Shown: positions 43,477 through 51,913, numbered from the stretch's first letter. The stretch: 51,913 nucleotides of DNA from CAWDLX01 sp046728155 (GCA_046728155.1 JBKPDY010000026.1:1-51913), one strand, 5' to 3'. Made by a program: numbers and translations. The notes: generated from the letters alone by a model not told the origin.

Positions 43477-44015
43477 TGGGAGAGCAGGATCTCGTGGAGC
43501 TCGTCGCAGCCGACGGCTCACCGATCGGATCGTCCACAGTGGTCGATGCCCACACCGGAGACGGTCTCCTTCACCGGGCGTTCAGCGTCGTCCTCATCGA
43601 CCACAATGGACAGACTCTGCTGCAGCGACGGGCCGCATCGAAGACACGGTTCCCGCTGGCCTGGGCCAACAGCTGCTGCGGCCACCCCGGCCCGGGAGAG
43701 CCGACTGCCGATGCGGCGAAGCGCCGGCTCGCCGAGGAGTTGGGCGTGCGGGATGTCGAGCTCTCCGAAGTCGGGGTGTACGCATACACGGCCGGGGACC
43801 CGGTGACCGGACGGGTGGAGCGGGAGTACGACCACGTCCTCATCGGCTGGGTCGACAGCGAGCTAACGTTGGCGCCGGACCCGGATGAGGTCGAGTCGAC
43901 CCGTTGGGTGGCTTGGACCGAGGCGCTGACCACGTCAGACGGGTACGCACCGTGGTTGCCGGGCGTACTCGACGTGGTACATCGGTCGGGATTGGCGCCG
44001 GATATCGATAACTAG
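43476..44015 (+). CDS. idi: Isopentenyl-diphosphate delta-isomerase (type I)
   Basis: Interconverts IPP and DMAPP, feeding isoprenoid chain growth. The Nudix-like fold has the catalytic cysteine motif NSCCGHP (Cys67), the Nudix block GEPTADAAKRRLAEELG and the catalytic glutamate in EREYDHVLIG (Glu117). Length is 179 residues, standard for type I. It overlaps crtI by one base, which ties it to carotenoid production. The downstream deacetylase remnant starts on its stop codon. Confidence 0.95.
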   Translation: MGEQDLVELVAADGSPIGSSTVVDAHTGDGLLHRAFSVVLIDHNGQTLLQRRAASKTRFPLAWANSCCGHPGPGEPTADAAKRRLAEELGVRDVELSEVGVYAYTAGDPVTGRVEREYDHVLIGWVDSELTLAPDPDEVESTRWVAWTEALTTSDGYAPWLPGVLDVVHRSGLAPDIDN

Positions 44016-44826
44016 TGACACTCTCGGATACGGTCACCCGACGACCCGACGCTCCGGGAAGCAACCGTGTCACGCAGTCACGCACGCGGCCTTACCGTCG
44101 CGCTGTCTGCCTCGTCGTCCTCTCCGCATGTGGTGCGTCGACGACGGCGGCTCCCACCAGATCCGTGTCCAAGGTCAGCGCATCACACGTCCGGAAGAGC
44201 CACCCCATCCGGTACGGCCCAGGGTTCGATGCTCGCCACCGGCGGCACGGCGGTTGCGCTCACGTTCGATGACGGCCCCGACCCCGTGAACACGCCGAGG
44301 ATCCTCGATTTGCTCAAGAAGGCGGGCGTCAAGGCAACCTTCTGCCTGGTAGGTCTCAACGTGGTGCGGTATCCCGCGCTGGTACGCCGAATCGTGGTCG
44401 AGGGGCATACCATCTGCAACCACTCCTGGCGCCACCGGCTCGACCTGGCCAGACAGCCCACATCGGTGATCCGTCGGGACCTGCGGGACACGACGAACGC
44501 CATTCACGCGGCCGCCCCCACCGCCAAGGTCGAATACTTCAAGGCGCCGGGCGGAAACCTAGACTCCGCAGCTTGTGGCGCTGGTCAGATCCCTCGGCAT
44601 GACCGCGCTCTACTGGTCGGTCGACCCCCGGGACTGGGACTTTCGCACATACGGGCACGGGTCGAGGATGATCAAACACATCATCCTCGCCGTCGAGAGC
44701 CACGTCCGGCCAGGCGCGATCATCCTCTCGGACGACGATGGGAAGCCCGACACGATCACGGCGTACGCGACCCTGCGGCCGTGGCTGCGGGCGCACTTCA
44801 AGCTGATCGCCCTGCCGATGACTTAG
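44015..44826 (+). pseudogene. Polysaccharide deacetylase lipoprotein with two frameshifts
   Basis: NodB-type esterase of carbohydrate esterase family 4, read in three frames. The first frame from GTG 44015 has a lipoprotein signal with lipobox LSAC. An extra base near 44223 moves the reading into a frame with ALTFDDGPDPVNTPRILDLL and the zinc motif HSWRH. A second change near 44563 moves it to a frame with LVRSLGMTALYWSVDPRDWD and HVRPGAIILSDDDG. The three pieces join without loss, so only two small indels separate it from an intact gene of about 270 residues. Recent decay or sequencing errors are both possible. Confidence 0.82.
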
Positions 44827-44946
44827 CTCGTACGGGGTTCTCGTTTGGCGTCGGTCCAGAGCCTCACGTATGCTGTCCACGCCTCCGGCGGGGCCCGGAT
44901 GGGAGCAACCGTGGTCAGCGTACGGCTGTGCGATGATTGCGAGGCC

Positions 44947-45019
44947 GCCCTCATCGTCTAGCGGCCCAGGACGCCGCCCTTTCAAGGCGGTAGCACGGGT
45001 TCGAATCCCGTTGGGGGCA
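44947..45019 (+). tRNA. tRNA-Glu (TTC)
   Basis: Acceptor GCCCTCA pairs with TGGGGGC; the anticodon stem CCGCC/GGCGG encloses CTTTCAA with anticodon TTC, and the T-arm holds GGTTCGAATCC. CCA is not encoded. First of a three-tRNA run. Confidence 0.95.
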
Positions 45020-45029
45020 CGTCACACAA

Positions 45030-45103
45030 GGTCCTGTGGAGCAGTTGGAGTGCTCGCCGCCCTGTCAAGGCGGAGGTCGCGGGTTCAAGTCCCGTCAGGA
45101 CCG
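45030..45103 (+). tRNA. tRNA-Asp (GTC)
   Basis: Acceptor GGTCCTG pairs with CAGGACC; the anticodon loop is CTGTCAA with anticodon GTC and the T-arm is GGGTTCAAGTCCC. CCA is not encoded. It lies 10 bp after tRNA-Glu. Confidence 0.95.
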
Positions 45104-45108
45104 CACCC

Positions 45109-45182
45109 GGCCAGGTAGCTCAGTTGGTACGAGCGTCCGACTGAAAATCGGAAGGTCGGCGGTTCGATCCCGCCCCTGGCCA
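45109..45182 (+). tRNA. tRNA-Phe (GAA)
   Basis: Acceptor GGCCAGG pairs with CCTGGCC; the anticodon loop is CTGAAAA with anticodon GAA and the T-arm is CGGTTCGATCCCG. CCA is not encoded. Its 3' part is duplicated, inverted, at 37306-37346, and accessory DNA begins straight after its 3' end, so it is a likely integration target. Confidence 0.96.
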
Positions 45183-45299
45183 CCGCGATGACCTGCTGTT
45201 CGTGCAGGTCACGCGCCGTTTCTGGGGATCTTTGAGCCACGTGGTGGTTGACCGTCTTGACGGTCGTTTGCCGAGCGTTGTTGCACGTGGAGCGCACGT

Positions 45300-45540
45300 T
45301 TCGACCTTGGTGGGTGTGACGGGTTAGGTCAGCTGTTGCCACGTCGGGCTTGCCATTCCAGTTGATCATGGCAGCGATGGCGGCTCGGGCCTCGGCTTCG
45401 GTGGGGTAGTCGCGGGACCAGATCTTGGCGTCGCCGTCGCCTTGGCGGGCTTCAACGCGCCAGGTGACGTCGAGCTTGAGCCAGATGTCGCGGCGAGCGA
45501 GTCGGCCCCAGCTGTGAACCCGACCGTTAGTTGTCACCAA
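45300..45540 (-). CDS. Possible small accessory protein (boundaries uncertain)
   Basis: From a GTG at 45540 the minus strand reads WLKLDVTWRVEARQGDGDAK and DYPTEAEARAAIAAMINW, which has the amphipathic, charged look of a short phage or integrative-element protein (an arm-type DNA-binding or plasmid accessory fold). The frame then runs on, without a stop, through the antisense of tRNA-Phe and tRNA-Asp to 45085; that tail is not real coding sequence, so the original C-terminus was probably lost. Function unknown. Confidence 0.35.
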
Positions 45541-45643
45541 GTGGTGCCGGCGGGCTGGTGCGTCGGCGACGGCGGAGGGCCGGATCTGTCACTGGCTGGG
45601 CGCGGCAGTTGTCACCTGTGCGGTTGGTGGATGTTTCTGTCAC
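45525..45643. repeat. Left cluster of TGTCAC repeats (insertion-sequence-like end)
   Basis: TGTCAC occurs at 45532, 45587, 45610 and 45638; two copies are in longer matches, GTTAGTTGTCACC (45526-45538) and CGGCAGTTGTCAC (45603-45615). The latter pairs with 47010-47022 as an inverted repeat. Multiple terminal repeats of this kind are typical of IS21-like elements. Confidence 0.5.
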
Positions 45644-45887
45644 CGGCGCGGCGCGTCGCACGGCGATGCGGTACCGCAGCATTGCCGGGGCCTTCTCGAC
45701 CCACCGCACGCGCGTCTCGGCCTGCATGCTCTCGATAGCGAGCACATGCCCCCGCTTGCGGCTGCAGGACGGGCGGTTGTAGGCGGTGCGGGTGGCCGAG
45801 TCGGCGTCCACGGCGCGGGTGAAGCCCGCGGGCTCGGCCACGACACGGGGCTCGGCATCGATTGCGGCGCGACGTAGGATCTTGGGT

Positions 45888-46337
<450 letters not shown>

Positions 46338-46342
46338 CCGCC

Positions 46343-46753
46343 ATGGACATCACCATTCACGCGAGCTCCCTCCCGCACGACGACCCGGACGCCTCCCTGG
46401 CCTTCTACCGCGACACCCTCGGCTTCGAGGTCCGCAACGACGTCGGACAGGGCAAGCTGCGCTGGATCACGGTCGGCCCCGCCGGCCAGCCAGACACGTC
46501 CATCCTCCTGGCGCCGCCGGCCGCCGACCCCGGCATCACCGACGACGAGCGCCTTACCATCGCCGAGATGATGGCCAAGGGCACATACGGCTGGATCCTG
46601 CTGGCCACCAAGGACCTCGACGGCACCTTCGAGCGGCTGCAGGCCAGCGACGCCGAGGTCGTCCAGGAGCCGGTCGAGCAGCCGTACGGGGTTCGCGACT
46701 GCGCCTTCCGCGATCCTGCGGGCAACCATATCCGCATCCAGGAGCTGCGCTGA
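46343..46753 (+). CDS. VOC-family (glyoxalase-like) protein
   Basis: Protein of 136 residues with two beta-alpha-beta-beta-beta modules. The first contains SLAFYRDTLGFEVRNDVGQG and the second ends FRDPAGNHIRIQEL, the standard VOC closing motif with the metal-binding glutamate. Related AraC-linked members are annotated as glyoxalases or resistance proteins, but the substrate is unknown. The ATG at 46343 follows the AraC stop by 5 bp; a GTG nine bases upstream is possible. Confidence 0.88.
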   Translation: MDITIHASSLPHDDPDASLAFYRDTLGFEVRNDVGQGKLRWITVGPAGQPDTSILLAPPAADPGITDDERLTIAEMMAKGTYGWILLATKDLDGTFERLQASDAEVVQEPVEQPYGVRDCAFRDPAGNHIRIQELR

Positions 46754-46989
46754 GCCGGCCGGCGATCGCAGCCATGTGCACCGACGCGTATCGTGAGGCG
46801 CTGACACGAGATCTCTCTACGGCGTCATCGGCGCCGAGCCAGCGCCACGCCACTGAAGCCGGCCGCGAAGGCGTTGTGGGGCGGCCGCTGCAGCGACGTG
46901 CGAATCCCCGACAGAACGATCTGGAAAGTCGCGGCGTCGCGGCCGCGGGTGCGGTGGCCGAGCAGCCCAACGAGCATGCGACCGGCATG

Positions 46990-47022
46990 GTGACAACAAC
47001 CGCTCCCATGTGACAACTACCG
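46990..47022. repeat. Right cluster of TGTCAC repeats (insertion-sequence-like end)
   Basis: GTGACA occurs at 46990 and 47010 (minus-strand TGTCAC), and GTGACAACTACCG at 47010-47022 matches the left-end CGGCAGTTGTCAC at 12 of 13 positions in inverted orientation. It bounds the AraC/VOC segment on the right. Confidence 0.5.
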
Positions 47023-47336
47023 GTCTTCGTCACACCAGCGTCGGTTCCACCAGCGTCCGACCAGGTTCATCTCCCGACGGTAGAACGGGCGTTCGAGGAT
47101 GGTCAAGGTGGGTCGTCGCCTGAGAGGGCGGCCTGCATCGCGCCTCATTGCGTGGCGGTGACCAGCAGTTTCGCCTTCCTCGCAGCTTGCAAACTCGGGA
47201 CTTGGCCGGCTATTTGCCGGAGCGGGCGGTTGGCGGGCCCGGGCGGCCTGGTCAAGCGGCGTTTGGGACCTCGGGAAGTAGGCGACGCGTCGTCAGCGAT
47301 GCTGTCACGTGCGCCACGGCGGCGACCAAGATCGCG

Positions 47337-47894
47337 TTATAGGTCAGGATCCCCGGAGGGCAGGACCTTCGACCAATCCGGCGCCAGCCGTATCCGTGCG
47401 TGGACGCTGTTGTGTCCGGATGGGTAGGTGATACCAAGTCGTCGCCAGAAGTCGACGAACACCCATGGGTCGCGGCCACGGTGGTCGGGTCACCGCGCCA
47501 CTTGCGAGAAAGCTTAGCCAGCTCGGCTTGGTCCTCGACGAAGTAACCCGGGACCTGTGCGTATCTATCTACGACTCGGCCGTGGTCGACGAGGGCATGG
47601 GCCCAGTAGTCACCGTCATAGATGTGCACCTTGCTGGCAAGGGGCGCCGAGCGATCGGCAGATGAACTCGGCGGCGGGCAGATCGAAGAAGAAGCTCGGC
47701 CACAACACGACGGTCCAACCGTTGGTCGCCGCGTAGATCAGGACCTCGTTGCGACCGCGGTCGTCGGCGTCGGCTTGGTCGACCTCGACTCGCTGTGCCG
47801 GCAATCCGTGTAGAGCGAAGAAACCTTCGACGGCCGTTAGAACCTGACCCGCCTGCTCAGTTCGGAACGCCGATACGGCCAGGAAAAGCCCCAT
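47337..47894 (-). pseudogene. Uncharacterised conserved gene broken into three frames
   Basis: From an ATG at 47894 the first frame reads LFLAVSAFRTEQAGQVLTAV and NGWTVVLWPSFFFDLPAAEF. Near 47630 the message moves to a second frame with VHIYDGDYWAHALVDHGRVV and QVPGYFVEDQAELAKLSRKW, and near 47465 to a third with DPWVFVDFWRRLGITYPSGH, then RIRLAPDWSKVLPSG and a stop at 47337-47339. Joined, these give about 185 residues with protein-like composition throughout. I believe similar proteins of unknown function exist in actinobacteria, but I cannot name the family. Two frameshifts make it inactive. Confidence 0.65.
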
Positions 47895-48287
47895 GGGATG
47901 GCACCGTACGCGCTGGGCCCGGCGCAGTAGTGATCCCTGCTCGCTGTTGGCAGGCGCGGCGTAGGGGATGATCTGGTTGAGGTGGTGAGGTCGGCCCATG
48001 CGGCTCGGTGCTGGCTCGGTTGGGTGAGGGTCCAACGTGCGGCCGTGAGCGAGTTGCACTGCGCTATGTGTTCAACGCCCCGGAACCGCACGGCGAGGTG
48101 ACGCAGGTCGGGCGTTGAAGTCCGGCCCCCTCCGCGGAGCGGAGTTAGCGACCAAACTACGGGGTCGGCGCCGGTACTAGCCAGCCGGCCGCTGGCCCGG
48201 CGCGGGACAGGGAATCGAAGCCGGCTCGGCCGCCTGTGAACCGCCCCGGGTTTCGTGCACTCCTCCCAAGTTGGGAAGGATGGCACG
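47895..48287. other. Gap without recognisable gene
   Basis: No convincing reading frame. A 6-bp hairpin, CTCCGC-GGA-GCGGAG, lies at 48130-48144. The last 40 bases probably include the left end of the IS3 element, but no terminal repeat could be matched. Confidence 0.55.
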
Positions 48288-49236
48288 ATGCCAAGCAGGT
48301 ACGACGCGGAGACGTGGGCGAAGGCCGTTCGTCTGTACACGGAACACGTCAGTGACTACGACTCGCCCTGGGCGGCGATGAAGGTGATCTCAGGTCGGCT
48401 GGGAATGACGGCCGAGACGTTGCGCCTGTGGATACGTCAGTCTGAAGTGGACACTGGCCAGAAGCCAGGGCTGACAACGGAATCAGAGCAGGAGCTGCGT
48501 GAGCTACCGCGTAGGTGCCGGGAGCTGGAACAGACGATCGAGGTGCTCAAGGCGGCCACGACTTTCTCGCGCGGGAGTGCGACCCGCTACACCGCTGATC
48601 TGCCAGTTCATCACCGAGCACCGGCAACGGTTCGGGGTCGCACCGATCTGCCACGCGCTGACCAGCCTTGGCGTGCCGATCGCCCCGCGCACCTACCACG
48701 CGTACGTGACCCGGGCGCCATCGAAGCGGGCGCTGTGGGACATGACGGTCACCGAGCTGCTAGCCGGCTACTACGAGCCGGACGAGCGGGGCCGCCGGCC
48801 GCCGGAGTCGGTGTACGGAAGCCTGAAGATGTGGGCCCACCTGCAGCGCCCGGGCGTGCCGGTGGCCCGCTGCACCGTCGAACGGTTGATGCGCCACCAT
48901 GGCTGGCGCGGCGCCACCCGGGCGAGGAAGGTGCGCACCACGATCGCCGACCCGACCGCCACCCGCGCCGCTGACCTGGTCCAACGCTGCTTCACCGCGT
49001 CAGGGCCGGACGAACTGTGGGTCGCCGACTTCACCTACGTGCCCATGACCGACGGCCGGTTCGGCTACACCGCGTTCGTGATCGACGCCTTGGCCGGCCT
49101 CATCCCCGGCTGGCAGTGCTCGATGAGCAAGCACACCGACTCCGTCGAGTCCGCGATCCGCCAGGCCGCTGCCCGCCGCCGCCGCGAAGGACACCCACTA
49201 CACGGCACGGTGCATCACTCGGACGCCGGCAGCCAG

Positions 49237-50004
49237 ACCGGACTCAACCGGTCGTCGCAACACCGACGTGTTGATGCGAGAGTAGCCGCTCGTTCAATGC
49301 TTCGGCGGGTGTCCTCCACCCGAGTGTCTTACGTGGCCGGCCGTTGAGGGCGGCGGCCACGGCGTCGAGTTCGTCGGGGTTCCAGCAGGCCAGGTCGGTG
49401 CCCTTGGGGAAGTACTGGCGTAGCAGGCCGTTGGTGTTCTCGTTGGTGCCTCGCTGCCACGGGCTGTGCGGGTCGGCGAAGAAGACCTGGACGCCGGTGT
49501 CGATGCTCAGCTGGCAGTGTTGGGCCATCTCTTTGCCGCGGTCCCGGGTCAGCGTCTGCCGCAGCTGCTCGGGAAGCGTGGTGATCGTCGCGGCAATCGC
49601 GTCCCGGACGGCTTGCGCGCCGCGGCCGGCCAGGGCCGGGCCGTTCTTGACGCGTGGCTGAACGCCGTAGCCTTCCATGCGGGGCAGGTGCAGCAGCATC
49701 GTGAAGCGGGTGGTGCGTTCGACCAGCGTGCCGATCGCTGACCGGTTCAATCCGACGATGAGATCTCCTTCCCAGTGGCCTGGGATGGCACAGTCGTCGA
49801 CCTCGGGCGGCCGGGCGCTGATCATCACGTCGGGGGTGACCATGCCGTCGCGGTGCTGCCGGGCACGAGCGCGCGGCACGCGCAGGGCGCGGCCGGTGCG
49901 CAGACAGGCGACCAGCTCGCGCTTGAGCCGCCTTCATCCACCCCGCCGGCCGGCCCATCGACACCTCCAGACTCGGGGTGTTGAGACGACCCGGTTGAAT
50001 CCGC
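49237..50004 (-). mobile_element. Short IS30-family element inserted in IS3 orfB
   Basis: Imperfect terminal inverted repeats of about 28 bp are visible: 49237-49264 (begins ACCGGACTCAACCGGTCGTC) and 49977-50004 (minus strand begins CGGATTCAACCGGG). The flanks carry CCAG on both sides (49233-49236 and 50005-50008), a probable target duplication. The total of 768 bp is shorter than the usual 1.0-1.2 kb, which shows an internal deletion. Confidence 0.8.
49244..49935 (-). pseudogene. IS30-family transposase, N-terminally deleted
   Basis: The DDE catalytic half is intact: first Asp in GHWEGDLIVGLNRSAIGTLV, second in LTRDRGKEMAQH, and the Glu in RGTNENTNGLLRQYFPKG. The frame extends upstream as KRELVACLRTGRALRVPRAR to about 49930, where a missing base and then the element end cut it off. 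The N-terminal helix-turn-helix that binds the ends is gone. The deletion probably leaves it inactive. Confidence 0.85.
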
Positions 50005-50181
50005 CCAGTACACCTCTATCCACTTCGGACAGACACTCTGGAAGGCCTGACGCCCTCGATCGGCACCGTCGGAGACTGCCTGTTAACCGGCCAATCCCTT
50101 GATAGATCCCCCGGTATCGTGTCGGCGACACGCCGCTGTCGGCTGCTTGCTGTGAGCTGACGTCGGCGGTACGTGTGTCTC

Positions 50182-50490
50182 ATGAGCGAGAGCGGATCCT
50201 CGTTATGGCTTGAGCAGCGGGACGACGGCTGCGTCATGGTTGGGCCTGACGCCGGCCGGTATGTGGTGGTGAACGAGTATCTGGACCATCTGCTGGATCG
50301 CAACTACTCGATGCATACGGTGCGCGCCTAGTCCTGCGAGGTACTCCGTTTGAACGTCGCCGACGTGGATGTGGGTGCCCGGTGGCTTCGCGTGATGGGT
50401 AAGGGCGCCAAGGAGCGTCGGGTACCGCTCGACTGGACGTGGCCGGCGTGATCCAGACCTACTTGCTCGTCGAGCGTCCACGACGATTTC
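50182..50490 (+). pseudogene. Tyrosine recombinase (integrase) remnant
   Basis: From the ATG at 50182 the frame reads YVVVNEYLDHLLDRNYSMHT, the start of the SAM-like core-binding domain of XerC/phage-type integrases, then hits a stop at 50331. The sequence rejoins at once in catalytic-domain text: LRLNVADVDVGARWLRVMGK then GAKERRVPLD, the strand around the catalytic lysine; a shift then gives LDVAGVIQTYLLVERP. About 200 residues, including the R-HxxR-Y residues, are lost. It may be the residue of the element that brought in this region. Confidence 0.75.
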
Positions 50491-50627
50491 GAGGAGCTCG
50501 GCCGAGCGGTCCAGGCCGAGAACGTACAGCGAATTGAGACCGGCCGGCCCTTGCGCTCATGTAAATGCAGCGCTGGGCTTGGGGAGCTAATCCGCTTTTC
50601 GTTGATCATGACTGGTGTGAGGTCATT

Positions 50628-51913
50628 ATGGGCATCCTGGTGGGGCGCTCTTGCAGGCGCGGCCTCGCGAGCATCGTCCTGGTCGCGTCCGCCCTGGCCG
50701 TGCCAGCGGCGGCGCGAGACGGGTCGGCGGCTGGGACGGTCAGCGCGTTCGCCGCCGCGTCCACCGCGCCAGGCACCTACACCGGACGGGGGTTTGATGC
50801 CTGCACCGCGCCGTCCTCGACGGCGATGCAGGCCTGGCTGGCGTCGCCGTACCGGGCGATCGGTATCTACATCGGCGGTGTCAATCGCGGCTGCCTCCAG
50901 CCGAACCTCACCGCGAGCTGGGTGAGCGCCCAACAGGCGGCCGGCTGGCACCTGATGCCCCTGTACGTGGGCCGCCAGGCGCCCTGTACCACGTCGAGCA
51001 AGCAGTATCTGATCGACCCGGCGCAGGCGGCCGCGCTCGGGAAGGCGGAGGCCGACGACGCGGCGAACAAGGCCTCGGCGCTCGGGCTCGGCCGGGACAC
51101 GATTGTGATCAACGACATGGAGGCGTACGAGATTGGCGACGCGGTCTGTCGGTCGGCCGTACTCACGTATATCGGCGCCTTCAACGCCCAGTTGCACCAG
51201 CGCGGCTATCTGTCCGGGTTCTACAGCAGCATGGCGTCGGGCATCGCGGACCAGGTGAATGCATACAACAACGCGGGCTACAACCGGCCGGACTATATCG
51301 ACTTCGCGCGGTGGGATCTCGTCGCCACCACCTCCGACCCGGCCATACCGAGCACATACTGGGCGGGGCACCGCCGGATCAAGCAGTACCGGGGCGACCA
51401 CAACGAGATGTACGGCGGCGTCACCATCAACATCGACAACGATTACCTGGACGTGGCCCCACTACCCACGACGGCATTTGGTGACTTCAACGAGAACGGC
51501 TGGTCCGACCTGATCACGCGGCAGACCACGACGGCGAGACTATACCTCCATTCCGGCAACGGCGTGAGCGTGGCCAGCCCTCGGCAGATCGGCAGCGGCT
51601 GGAACGGGATGAGCGCGATCGTCCGGTTCGGCGACTTCAACCGCGACGGTCACGAGGACATCCTTGCGCGCGAGGCGGGCACAGGTTACCTCTACCTCTA
51701 CCGTTGGACCGGTACCGGCTTCCTGTCCCGGCTGAAGGTGGGGTCCGGGTGGAACGGTTTTCGAGAGATCACCGCGGTCGGTGACATGAACCGCGACGGC
51801 TATCCCGATCTGCTCGCCGTGCAATCGGCAACCGGAGTGTTGTATTACTACCCGCATAACGGGACCGGGTGGGGTTCTCGGGTTCAGCTCGGCAGCGGAT
51901 GGAACGCCATGGA
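50628..51913 (+). CDS. Secreted DUF1906 glycoside-hydrolase-like protein with FG-GAP repeats (partial)
   Basis: Open from the ATG at 50628 to the end of the window without a stop, so the 3' end is missing. Residues 1 to about 29 form a signal peptide (GLASIVLVASALAVPAAA). The next 240 residues match the Rv2525c-like DUF1906 domain, a TIM-barrel fold related to glycoside hydrolases: GRGFDACTAPS, IGIYIGGVNRGCL, the acidic VINDMEAYE and NIDNDYLD. FG-GAP/VCBS-type repeats follow (FGDFNENGWSDLITR, FGDFNRDGHEDILAR, VGDMNRDGYPDLLAV), each with calcium-loop-like aspartates. A cell-wall glycan role is likely. The ribosome binding site is weak (GTGAGGTC). Confidence 0.88.
   Translation, partial: MGILVGRSCRRGLASIVLVASALAVPAAARDGSAAGTVSAFAAASTAPGTYTGRGFDACTAPSSTAMQAWLASPYRAIGIYIGGVNRGCLQPNLTASWVSAQQAAGWHLMPLYVGRQAPCTTSSKQYLIDPAQAAALGKAEADDAANKASALGLGRDTIVINDMEAYEIGDAVCRSAVLTYIGAFNAQLHQRGYLSGFYSSMASGIADQVNAYNNAGYNRPDYIDFARWDLVATTSDPAIPSTYWAGHRRIKQYRGDHNEMYGGVTINIDNDYLDVAPLPTTAFGDFNENGWSDLITRQTTTARLYLHSGNGVSVASPRQIGSGWNGMSAIVRFGDFNRDGHEDILAREAGTGYLYLYRWTGTGFLSRLKVGSGWNGFREITAVGDMNRDGYPDLLAVQSATGVLYYYPHNGTGWGSRVQLGSGWNAM

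Larger units (their letters stand above)
48288..50082 (+). pseudogene. IS3-family transposase genes, frameshifted and split by IS30
   Basis: OrfA starts at the ATG 48288 (PSRYDAETWAKAVRLYTEHV) with the helix-turn-helix and leucine-rich end VLKAATTF; one base appears lost in the usual T-run near 48560. OrfB is read in another frame: FITEHRQRFGVAPICHALTS, the first catalytic Asp in WVADFTYVPM, the second in HHSDAGSQ ending at 49236. There it is interrupted by an IS30 copy. It resumes at 50006 with YTSIHFGQTLW and, after a further shift, TPSIGTVGDC at about 50050-50082. The part with the last catalytic Glu is missing, so the element is dead. Confidence 0.88.

Noticed and set aside
45085..45182. 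Protein tail read through the tRNA-Phe/tRNA-Asp antisense
   Set aside because: The peptide with GGIEPPTFRFSV is a well-known false translation of tRNA sequence, not a protein domain.
45603..45860. Minus-strand reading with SRKRGHVLAIESMQAETRVR
   Set aside because: It vaguely resembles a TnsA-like or replication-protein end, but no motif is decisive and the frame overlaps the AraC upstream region; I could not support a call.
50328..51401. Minus-strand open frame of 357 codons at the right end
   Set aside because: It is antisense to the DUF1906/FG-GAP gene, whose signal peptide and motifs show that the plus strand is coding.

Overview
The window is high-GC DNA of an actinomycete. Frequent GTG starts, chains of ATGA stop/start overlaps, the tRNA-Ser / SRP RNA / dnaX and ybaB-recR neighbourhoods, a tRNA-Glu-Asp-Phe cluster and a MacS-like histidine kinase paired with a NarL-type regulator all fit. 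A member of Micromonosporaceae or a close relative is my best guess, but no rRNA or clade-specific marker is present to prove it.

1-9.2 kb, mostly minus strand: a decayed sensor gene, a membrane Ser/Thr kinase, then a two-gene unit in which a ketoacyl synthase III fused to a haem-oxygenase-like diiron domain overlaps an unrecognised 280-residue protein. A two-component pair lies directly upstream, preceded by an alpha/beta hydrolase and a collapsed LuxR-type regulator. 9.15-10.25 kb: a TetR regulator divergent from a tautomerase, with two operator-like palindromes between them.

10.5-31 kb, core genome: tRNA-Ser, SRP RNA, a cell-surface DUF11 protein, dnaX, a four-gene overlapping unit (zwf, GMC oxidoreductase, SCP2-like protein, glycogen-debranching-like enzyme), cydDC facing ndh-cydAB, a frameshifted ClC channel, a 33-bp tandem repeat, an RDD protein, ybaB and recR. 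31-37.2 kb: a PrsW protease with a coupled membrane protein, an 80-residue protein made almost wholly of four calcium-type loops, a hotdog thioesterase, an MFS exporter with a probable leaderless promoter and paired GACGTC sites, and a membrane-anchored TIR-domain protein.

37.3-50.5 kb, accessory and heavily decayed: a tRNA-Phe fragment, an ISL3-type transposase remnant, tRNA-Lys, a DUF222/HNH remnant, then an intact carotenoid block (crtB divergent from crtI-idi), a twice-frameshifted polysaccharide deacetylase and the tRNA-Glu/Asp/Phe cluster. Beyond tRNA-Phe come an AraC/VOC pair bracketed by insertion-sequence-like ends, a gene broken into three frames, an IS3 element split by a short IS30 copy, and a tyrosine recombinase remnant. 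The window ends inside a secreted DUF1906-type protein with FG-GAP repeats.

The strongest candidates for undescribed biology are the KAS III-diiron oxidase fusion with its partner, the four-loop calcium mini-protein, the zwf-GMC-SCP2-debranching unit and the paired GACGTC sites around a leaderless start.
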